From Candidatus Uhrbacteria bacterium RIFOXYB12_FULL_58_10 (GTDB lineage Bacteria > Patescibacteriota > Patescibacteriia > UBA9934 > GWF2-40-263), in contig CALRGL010000067.1 of the NCBI GenBank assembly GCA_943357275.1, positions 1 to 5,331 on the forward strand: a DNA stretch of 5,331 nucleotides. Direction: 5' to 3'. The notes beneath the pieces are model-generated. The model did not search any database and was not told the DNA's origin. It saw only the letters and a program-made list of their open reading frames with translations. The position numbers were made by a program, and so were the translations under genes. Below are positions 1 through 4,831 of the stretch, in pieces; the first letter of the stretch is position 1, and each line of letters opens with the position of its first letter.

Positions 1-1
1 T

Positions 2-475
2 CGCACCTATTCTGATCAGGAATTGATCAGCAAGTGTGAACCTTATCTTTCAACGCTTCCTGAGATTGATTCAGCACTCTTGGAACGTATTGTTCATATT
101 GAAAAAGAACGTCTTGTTGTCTTAAGCGATATCACAGAAAAAGTTACACCTCATCTTAAGCTTCCAGACTACGACGCCTCGTTGCTCATTTGGAAGAAAT
201 CAGACGCAACGGACGCAAAACAACAGTTACAAAACATGCGCGAACTGATAGAAACACTTTCTGAGGAAACACTCTCCTCCGTTGAGTTGATTGAGAAGGC
301 GGTTAAGGAGTATATTGTAAGTAAGGAATTACAAAATGGAAATGTCTTGTGGCCACTACGTGTATCACTGAGTGGATCACAACAATCAGCCAATCCATTT
401 GAACTGCTTTGGATTTTAGGAAAGTCAGAATCAGTGTCACGCATAACTCAAGCCTTAGCTCGTTTAGAACCATGA
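2..475 (+). CDS. gltX: Glutamyl-tRNA synthetase, C-terminal part (5' end outside the window)
   Basis: This is the last 157 residues of a class I glutamyl-tRNA synthetase, which charges tRNA-Glu (and in many bacteria also tRNA-Gln) with glutamate in the cytoplasm. The reading frame is open to the window edge, so the Rossmann catalytic domain with HIGH and KMSKS lies upstream and cannot be judged. What is seen is the all-helical anticodon-binding region. The stretch VLWPLRVSLSG followed by ANPFELLWILGK and a final amphipathic helix is the family's hallmark C-terminus (usual form: WPLR-ALSG, then SP-ELL-LGKE). The protein ends at the normal place, so the 3' end is intact. The TGA stop overlaps the ATG of the following M23 peptidase gene as ATGA, which suggests translational coupling. 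Whether the enzyme is discriminating or also serves tRNA-Gln cannot be told from this fragment. Confidence 0.93.
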   Translation, partial: RTYSDQELISKCEPYLSTLPEIDSALLERIVHIEKERLVVLSDITEKVTPHLKLPDYDASLLIWKKSDATDAKQQLQNMRELIETLSEETLSSVELIEKAVKEYIVSKELQNGNVLWPLRVSLSGSQQSANPFELLWILGKSESVSRITQALARLEP

Positions 476-1683
476 AGTCACAACGATTCAATCATGTTTC
501 CGTTGCGCTCATACTCGTTATTGTGACACTTGTTGATTCAAGTGTTCCATTTAACATTGCTCTTGCTGAGTCCGTTTCTGATGAAGTCTCTGCCATCAAT
601 CAGACGGTCGCCGAGAAGAAAAATACGATTGATCAAATCAGCCGTCAGATCAAAGAATACGAAAAGAAAATCAAGCAAAAAGAAGCTGAGACAGTGAGTT
701 TACGTGTAGAACTTGAGCTTTTAGAAAATCGTATTGCTAAGACAGAGCTTGAAATTGAAGAAACCAATACAGAAATCGATCTTGTTAACGCAGAAATTGC
801 TTTTATTGCGAAAGAGCAATTGAAACTAGAAGAAAAGCTCGAACATGACCGGATGTTGATCCAAAGTATTTTGCAAGAAATGCAAAAAAATGATCACACC
901 CTTCCGTTGCAAGTCTTTTTTGGCTCAAGTTCATTCTCCGACTTGTTTGATCAAGTGAATCAACTAGAAACCGTAGGATCTGATCTTGAACAAGCAATAG
1001 AAGAAACAAAATTTTCAAAGTCCCTTCTTGAAGAGAAAAAAGCAGCCCAACTCTCTAAAAAAGAGATGCTTTCTGATCTTCAAAACAACCTGCAACAAGA
1101 AAAAAATACGTTAAATGAGTCTGTTGGCGCACAAGAAACCCTTATTGTTGAAACGGAGCAAACAGAAGCAGGTTTCCAAAAAATGCTTAAACAAATGAAG
1201 CAGGAACAACAAGCGATTGATCAAGAAATCGCAAGACTACAAGAAGAGCTAGAAGGAAAGCTTTCACAATCAGATTCAGCAGGGGATACAAGTGGTCTTT
1301 CTTGGCCATTTAACCCACCAAAGGGCATAAGTGTGCTGTTTCACGACCCAACATACCCATTTCGTTACATGTTTGAACACTCAGGACTTGATTTACCAGC
1401 TCCAAAAGGCACACTCATCAAATCAGCCGCTCCTGGATATGTTGCTTGGGTCAAAAAAGGCCAACTTTATGGCAATTATGTGATGGTCATCCACGCAAAC
1501 GGCATTGCCACGCTTTATGCCCACATGTCACGTGTCGACGTAGAACCAGACCAATACCTCAAAAGAGGGGATACGATCGGTGCCGTGGGTAGTACAGGGC
1601 TTTCAACGGGTCCTCACCTTCATTTTGAAGTAAGAAAAAATGGAGTTCCTACGAATCCATTAACTTATCTTATTCCGCGTTAA
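472..1683 (+). CDS. Secreted coiled-coil M23 (LytM-type) peptidoglycan endopeptidase
   Basis: A 403-residue exported zinc metallopeptidase predicted to cut peptide cross-links of peptidoglycan. Residues 1-32 look like a signal peptide: basic start MKSQR, hydrophobic core about 11-21, probable cleavage after ALA at 30-32. Residues 36-265 are rich in E, K, Q and L with heptad character, broken near 149-160 by FFGSSSFSDLFD, as in the helical hairpins of EnvC and PcsB-like proteins. Residues 278-400 form the LytM domain: HSGLD (H303, D307), YAHM (H351) and GPHLHFE (H382, H384). All zinc-binding and catalytic histidines are present, so this is probably an active enzyme, unlike EnvC, whose LytM domain has lost them. 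A longer frame opens at 409, but the start at 472 directly precedes the signal peptide and makes a 4-base ATGA overlap with gltX. No ribosome binding site is visible. By family, the coiled coil is expected to control access to the active site or tether it to a divisome partner such as FtsEX; no such partner is in the window. Confidence 0.92.
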   Translation: MKSQRFNHVSVALILVIVTLVDSSVPFNIALAESVSDEVSAINQTVAEKKNTIDQISRQIKEYEKKIKQKEAETVSLRVELELLENRIAKTELEIEETNTEIDLVNAEIAFIAKEQLKLEEKLEHDRMLIQSILQEMQKNDHTLPLQVFFGSSSFSDLFDQVNQLETVGSDLEQAIEETKFSKSLLEEKKAAQLSKKEMLSDLQNNLQQEKNTLNESVGAQETLIVETEQTEAGFQKMLKQMKQEQQAIDQEIARLQEELEGKLSQSDSAGDTSGLSWPFNPPKGISVLFHDPTYPFRYMFEHSGLDLPAPKGTLIKSAAPGYVAWVKKGQLYGNYVMVIHANGIATLYAHMSRVDVEPDQYLKRGDTIGAVGSTGLSTGPHLHFEVRKNGVPTNPLTYLIPR

Positions 1684-1685
1684 GT

Positions 1686-1949
1686 ATGGACCTCGCACAA
1701 GTCATCACAATCATCGGCTGGGTGTTCGCGGTTACACCGGTGATTGTGTTTGTGACCATTAGCGTCAACATGATTAAAGGAGTCATGGCAGAGGACGATT
1801 TCATTCGATCTCTGGTAACACTCGGTATCGGTATCTTTATAACTGGACTCATCATGCTTGCAACCATCCGTTTTACCGATCTAGTAGATAAGAGTGGGCC
1901 AGTACCTGTGACAAATGAGGAGATTCTAACAGAAAATTTAGGGTTATAA
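1686..1949 (+). CDS. Small two-pass membrane protein of unknown function
   Basis: An 87-residue protein I do not recognise. Two hydrophobic stretches are visible, about residues 7-29 (around GWVFAVTPVIVFVTISV) and 41-61 (around LGIGIFITGLIMLATI). They are separated by a short polar loop containing KGVMAEDDFIR. The C-terminal 25 residues are polar and acidic. There is no cleavable signal peptide and no catalytic motif. The ATG lies two bases after the M23 stop and an intrinsic terminator starts at its own stop codon, so it is the last gene of the gltX-M23 unit and is probably translated by re-initiation; no ribosome binding site is seen. An antisense frame covers part of it, but the clean transmembrane pattern and operon position favour the plus strand. 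It might work with the M23 enzyme at the membrane; that rests on position alone. Confidence 0.72.
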   Translation: MDLAQVITIIGWVFAVTPVIVFVTISVNMIKGVMAEDDFIRSLVTLGIGIFITGLIMLATIRFTDLVDKSGPVPVTNEEILTENLGL

Positions 1950-1973
1950 GGGGGTCAAACCCCTTATTTCTTT
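1946..1973 (+). terminator. Intrinsic terminator of the gltX-M23-membrane protein unit
   Basis: Perfect 8-bp stem ATAAGGGG (1946-1953) with CCCCTTAT (1960-1967), 6-base loop GTCAAA, followed by the T-rich run TTTCTTT up to 1973. The stem overlaps the TAA stop of the small membrane protein gene. The opposite strand has no T-run after the stem, so it should act on rightward transcription only. Confidence 0.85.
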
Positions 1974-1983
1974 AGCTAAATTA

Positions 1984-2013
1984 TGTGTCGCACAATAAAC
2001 CTTATACGACACG
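1984..2013. repeat. Inverted repeat GTGTCG / CGACAC
   Basis: GTGTCG at 1985-1990 pairs perfectly with CGACAC at 2007-2012, extended by one T-G wobble (1984 with 2013), around a 16-base AT-rich loop. The right arm recurs within the octamer at 2373-2380, so the left arm could instead pair with that distant copy and enclose nearly the whole intergenic region. Six base pairs is short and may be chance. Confidence 0.4.
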
Positions 2014-2029
2014 AGCCCTATTTAAACAC

Positions 2030-2143
2030 AAGGTACTGAGAGACCTTTGAATACAAATGGAACGAGGTCACAGAATCGCTTGAGCGAAAATACAGGTATG
2101 TAGGTACCTCTTCTACCGCTTTTGACCTTCGTTAGATAGAAGA
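2030..2143. repeat. Chain of small hairpins
   Basis: Several short stems follow each other: AAGGT 2030-2034 with ACCTT 2043-2047; the competing TTTG 2046-2049 with CAAA 2054-2057 (AATA loop), which can sit inside GACCT 2042-2046 paired with AGGTC 2065-2069 if the shared T2046 is given to one stem; TCGC 2076-2079 with GCGA 2084-2087 (TTGA loop); AGGTA 2094-2098 with TACCT 2105-2109; and the perfect 7-bp TCTTCTA 2109-2115 with TAGAAGA 2137-2143. Each is weak on its own; their density is what suggests RNA structure. Confidence 0.35.
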
Positions 2144-2243
2144 AATTCCGCTTAAATAGGCCTAAATAACCCTCTTCTGAGCCTCGTAGAAATTTACTAA
2201 GGTATGGTAGATCCTGAATCTATTTTAAAATGAAATCTGCAAA

Positions 2244-2263
2244 ACGATTTAGTTGGTAAACGT
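2244..2263. repeat. Compact hairpin with one bulged base
   Basis: ACG (2244-2246) and TTTA (2248-2251) pair with TAAA (2257-2260) and CGT (2261-2263), giving 7 bp with A2247 bulged and a 5-base loop GTTGG. There is no T-run after it on either strand, so it does not look like a terminator. Confidence 0.4.
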
Positions 2264-2278
2264 AGACGACAATAATCC

Positions 2279-2306
2279 GGTTCACTCTCTATGAACCAGA
2301 GAGTGA
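2279..2306. repeat. Two overlapping, mutually exclusive inverted repeats
   Basis: CACTCTCT (2283-2290) pairs perfectly with AGAGAGTG (2298-2305) around the 7-base loop ATGAACC, with T2282-A2306 as a ninth pair. The loop plus the base before it also forms the right arm of a second stem, GGTTCA (2279-2284) with TGAACC (2292-2297), whose own 7-base loop CTCTCTA is most of the first stem's left arm. Only one can form at a time. No T-run follows on either strand. Confidence 0.6.
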
Positions 2307-2309
2307 TGA

Positions 2310-2415
2310 TATCTCTACAATCAGGTCTTATCACTATCCTCTCTTACTTACTAGAATGAGTGTCATTCATTTTACGACACTAGAGATAAAAAGCGATAGG
2401 GATGAGTGATCTCTA
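2310..2415 (-). repeat. Inverted-repeat cluster at the 3' end of ftsQ with competing stems
   Basis: TAGAGATA (2381-2388) is perfectly complementary to TATCTCTA (2310-2317, 8 bp) and, through 7 bases, to ATCTCTA (2409-2415), which overlaps the ftsQ stop codon; the two pairings exclude each other. In addition ATCACT and ATCC (2330-2339) pair with GGAT and AGTGAT (2400-2410) over 10 bp with G2404 bulged, enclosing AGTGTC (2359-2364) paired with GACACT (2376-2381). On the ftsQ-sense strand a TTTTT run lies at 2392-2388 but is not directly preceded by a strong stem, so a standard intrinsic terminator is not evident. This cluster may still form the 3' end of the ftsQ operon transcript. Confidence 0.5.
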
Positions 2416-3291
2416 TTGAAAATAAACATGATCACCGAATCGAAGATCGATATATTCAAGCTTCGCTGGCTCGGTAATCTTTTCTTTTAACAATGTCTGT
2501 AATCGAACCACCTGCCCTTCAATGTCCCCTGTTGCGTCAAAAAGAATATCATACTCATCTGTTGTCCGAACCCCCATCCACTTCCCTGCTAAGCGATCAA
2601 TTTCAATTCTCTGTACACCGATCTGCATTTGAATCAATCGATCTGTAAAGAGAGAGATGTTTTGAATCTCCTCTTTTGTGAGTACTCTCCCCCCTACGGT
2701 AACAGGTGTGTTGTTGCGATTAAGATAAATCGGCAGTTCACGCAATAACTCAATAGAGGGATCAATCATGATTGCGGGCGGTCCATCAATCAATGCTTGT
2801 TCCTCAATGGAAAGTTCGCGAATAATCGTGCCTTCTAAATCGGCTAGGTAACGTTTCTTCTGCGTGAGCCAGATAATCTGAGATTGTTTTTCTTCAATCG
2901 TAATTCGAACCGATTGACCATCTCGGTTTATTTGAATTGACTCAAAACTAAAAGTTTTCTCAAGTTGAGCTCGAAGATCATCGGAACGAAAAAGAAAGAT
3001 ATTTCGGTGGTTTACAAACGGCAACGGAGAATTCAAGAAATAAGAAAGGACAACTTGTTTAAAGGACTCTTCTGAAAAATAACGTGTTCCACGTACTTCA
3101 ACCGAGGAAACAGAAAATCGCTTATTGGTAAAAAGGAGAAAGAGGCAGACGATAAGCAAAATAAAACCAACAGAACTAAGAAGAATAATCAACTTAACAC
3201 TCATTTTCTTTACCTGAAAATAAGGATTTTTAAAACGTTGTGTGCGATACGTTTTTTGTTGTTCGCTTCTAAAATGATTGCGTTTAGCCAT
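2413..3291 (-). CDS. ftsQ: FtsQ-type cell division protein (POTRA domain)
   Basis: A 292-residue bitopic inner-membrane protein of the divisome, which in well-studied bacteria links FtsB/FtsL to septal peptidoglycan synthesis by FtsW/FtsI. Residues 1-31 are a strongly basic cytoplasmic tail; about 32-55 is one transmembrane helix (core LLSSVGFILLIVCLFLLF); about 59-134 is the POTRA domain, starting FSVSSVEVRGTRYFSEESF; the remainder is the beta domain, ending in YIDLRF-GDHVYF, the usual FtsQ ending. Length and domain order are normal for the family. The ATG lies five bases after the alr stop. An AAGGG occurs 16 bases upstream, too far for a normal ribosome binding site, so coupling to alr is likely. 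It is the last gene of the leftward unit. It follows alr rather than murB/ddl or precedes ftsA/ftsZ as in a classical dcw cluster. DivIB is the same protein in Gram-positive naming. Confidence 0.9.
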   Translation of the reverse strand: MAKRNHFRSEQQKTYRTQRFKNPYFQVKKMSVKLIILLSSVGFILLIVCLFLLFTNKRFSVSSVEVRGTRYFSEESFKQVVLSYFLNSPLPFVNHRNIFLFRSDDLRAQLEKTFSFESIQINRDGQSVRITIEEKQSQIIWLTQKKRYLADLEGTIIRELSIEEQALIDGPPAIMIDPSIELLRELPIYLNRNNTPVTVGGRVLTKEEIQNISLFTDRLIQMQIGVQRIEIDRLAGKWMGVRTTDEYDILFDATGDIEGQVVRLQTLLKEKITEPAKLEYIDLRFGDHVYFQ

Positions 3292-3296
3292 ACGCG

Positions 3297-4433
3297 TTAG
3301 ACAACAACCCTTGGTAACGTTGGGTTGATACGACTCAAAAGTTCATACCCGATTGTGCCAATTTGATGTGCCATTTGATTTGCCAACAGTTCGTGACGTC
3401 CATCTCTTCCAATCAAAATAACTTCCTGTTCTTTTTCAGGGTTTGGGACAGCAGATACATCTACCATCATCATATTCATACAAACTCTTCCAACAACACG
3501 ACAACGATAACCACCTACAAGGACTTCGCCTTTTGAGGAAAATCGTCGATCATACCCATCAAAATAACCGACAGGTAAAACAGCGATGCGACTTCTTCGT
3601 GGCAAAATCTCTGTCATTCCATACCCAACAGGTGTTCCGGCAGGTAATGATTTAATTTGTGCGATACGCGTCTTCCACTGAAGCACTGGTTGAAGCTCAA
3701 CGGCCAATTCTCGCTTCCTAGAGGCTGATTGAGACTGTTCAGAGGGCCAAATGCCATAAAGAGAAATTCCAGCGCGTACAAGCGTTCCGTGTGTGTCTGG
3801 ATAAAAAATAATGGCCGCAGAACAGGCACAGTGAATATATTCAGGTGAAAATCCCAAGGATTGAATCTGATGAACTGCTTTTGCAAAACGCTCAAACTGC
3901 ATGGATGCGTATTGAGGGAGGTCAACATCTTCAATATTTGCAAAATGGGTTGAGAGTCCAGCAAGAACGAGATGTTTACTTATCTTAAACACATCCATCA
4001 TCATTGGAATATCATCTTCCATGACTCCTTGTCGCGAAGTTCCTGTTTCCAATTTTAAATGTACAAACGCAACAGACGCTGACTTAGCAGCAATCGTTTG
4101 TAGTTCATCAATTCCCTCTCGATCGTACATTGTTAGATGAATTTGATGACGAATCGCATCGTCAAAACGTGAAGGTAATGTAAAACCAAGCACAATGAGT
4201 AACGCACTTGGAAAGCGTTCACGCAAAAAAAGGGCATCATCAATTGAATCTACGCCAAACGCATCAACCCCTGCCCTTCCGGCAATATGTGAAAGTTCGT
4301 TCAACCCGTGACCATACGCATTTGCTTTTACAATCGCACAAAATCGCGCTCCATGTGAAATGGAACGCAATTGTTGAATATTTGAAGTGAGTGCTCGCTC
4401 ACTAATTTCGATCCACGTTCGTTCTTTTCGCAC
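3297..4433 (-). CDS. alr: Alanine racemase
   Basis: A 378-residue PLP enzyme that interconverts L- and D-alanine in the cytoplasm, supplying D-Ala for the peptidoglycan stem peptide. The N-terminal TIM barrel carries the PLP lysine in VKANAYGHG (K36) and the LKLETGTSRQG segment with the usually carbamylated lysine and the arginine (K127, R134). HCACSAA (201-207) and VRAGISLYG (R220) line the cofactor site. The C-terminal beta domain brings the second catalytic base in VGYGMT (Y271) and the substrate-binding loop VCMNMMMVDV. Two small departures from the commonest consensus are visible: CACS where ANS is usual, and MN where MD is usual. Neither removes a catalytic residue, and the length is normal. 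The start is uncertain: GTG at 4433 was preferred because GTG is the commoner alternative start; TTG at 4439 in the same frame would add two residues. It sits 5-11 bases after the nucleotidyltransferase stop and 5 before ftsQ. Confidence 0.94.
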   Translation of the reverse strand: MRKERTWIEISERALTSNIQQLRSISHGARFCAIVKANAYGHGLNELSHIAGRAGVDAFGVDSIDDALFLRERFPSALLIVLGFTLPSRFDDAIRHQIHLTMYDREGIDELQTIAAKSASVAFVHLKLETGTSRQGVMEDDIPMMMDVFKISKHLVLAGLSTHFANIEDVDLPQYASMQFERFAKAVHQIQSLGFSPEYIHCACSAAIIFYPDTHGTLVRAGISLYGIWPSEQSQSASRKRELAVELQPVLQWKTRIAQIKSLPAGTPVGYGMTEILPRRSRIAVLPVGYFDGYDRRFSSKGEVLVGGYRCRVVGRVCMNMMMVDVSAVPNPEKEQEVILIGRDGRHELLANQMAHQIGTIGYELLSRINPTLPRVVV

Positions 4434-4444
4434 AAACAAGTAGG

Positions 4445-4831
4445 TTACGACTTTTTCTCAATCTTTTTCATGCGCTGAATAGGAAGATATCTATTTTGCT
4501 TGGCCATCCAAGCTCGTAAACTTTCTTCTAAAGCAATTTGGTCGTGTCCAAGAACAATTAAATCTGGGTGAACTGTATTAATAATCTCAAATGATCCAAG
4601 CGTTTCATCACTCAAAAGAGCTTCGTCAACGAACGGAAGTTTTTGAATGGCCTCAAGACGAACACGCTCTCTGTGCTGAGGTGTTTTGTTTTTAAGTTCT
4701 TGAACATGTTTGTCTCTGGCAACAGCAACGACAAGTTCTGTACCACGCACTTTTGCTTGACGCAAAATAAAATGATGACCTGTATGGAGTCCGTCAAACG
4801 TACCAAAGACAAGGACGCGTTTAGGATTCAT
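4445..4831 (-). CDS. Small HxGH nucleotidyltransferase (cytidylyl-/adenylyltransferase family, RibL/TagD-like)
   Basis: A 128-residue Rossmann-type nucleotidyltransferase, a family that transfers AMP or CMP from ATP or CTP to a phosphorylated or alcohol substrate. RVLVFGTFDGLHTGHHFIL at 5-23 holds the first strand and the HxGH motif (H16 to H19). VAVARDKHVQELK (35-47) and DLIVLGHDQ (90-98) match the layout of archaeal FAD synthetase RibL and glycerol-3-phosphate cytidylyltransferase TagD. The C-terminal RTxGISTT/STS motif of TagD and related enzymes is not seen; the chain ends in a short lysine-rich tail, so the substrate cannot be assigned. The ATG at 4831 was chosen because the family starts just before this first strand; it overlaps the lysS stop by 11 bases. 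A GTG at 4894 would add 21 unconserved residues and a 74-base overlap. No ribosome binding site is visible. Candidate roles are FAD synthesis or an activated polyol for an envelope polymer. Confidence 0.85.
   Translation of the reverse strand: MNPKRVLVFGTFDGLHTGHHFILRQAKVRGTELVVAVARDKHVQELKNKTPQHRERVRLEAIQKLPFVDEALLSDETLGSFEIINTVHPDLIVLGHDQIALEESLRAWMAKQNRYLPIQRMKKIEKKS

Larger units (their letters stand above)
1974..2412. other. Convergent intergenic region of about 440 bases with many inverted repeats; no gene recognised
   Basis: The stretch lies between the rightward terminator and the ftsQ stop. All frames are broken by stops and no frame gives a credible protein. I looked for RNase P RNA, tmRNA, SRP RNA, tRNA and riboswitch signatures on both strands and found none that hold. 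What is there is a run of short hairpins (listed separately), a 10-base palindrome ATTTTAAAAT at 2222-2231, the direct repeat TAAATA at 2153-2158 and 2163-2168 on either side of GGCC, and the octamer TACGACAC at both 2005-2012 and 2373-2380. No convincing sigma-70 promoter was found on either strand. It may be an unrecognised structured RNA, a decayed gene, or a spacer that holds 3' ends of transcripts. Confidence 0.6.

Noticed and set aside
409..471. Extended M23 start at 409
   Set aside because: It would overlap gltX by 67 bases and put 21 polar residues in front of a well-formed signal peptide that begins at 472.
1670..1867. Antisense 65-residue frame opposite the small membrane protein gene
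   Set aside because: Its composition, rich in M, T and S, mirrors the plus-strand membrane helices and it has no operon context, so it is a shadow frame.
2030..2070. TPP riboswitch look-alike: CTGAGA at 2036-2041 followed by ACCTTTGAA
   Set aside because: The downstream CCTGATCTGG and GCGTAGGGA parts of the THI element are missing and no gene follows on that strand.
2124..2297. Fragments resembling RNase P RNA (GGTAAACG, ACAGAA, TAGAT)
   Set aside because: The near-universal GAGGAAAGTCC core is absent on both strands and the fragments are in the wrong order.
2279..2297. tRNA or tmRNA T-arm suggested by GGTTCA with a 7-base loop and TGAACC
   Set aside because: The loop CTCTCTA lacks the TTCRA pattern, the stem is six rather than five pairs, and no acceptor stem or CCA-like end fits around it.
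2386..2412. Standard intrinsic terminator for ftsQ using the TTTTT run on the minus strand
   Set aside because: The bases directly before the run do not form a stable GC-rich stem; the run lies inside the loop of the TAGAGAT/ATCTCTA pairing.
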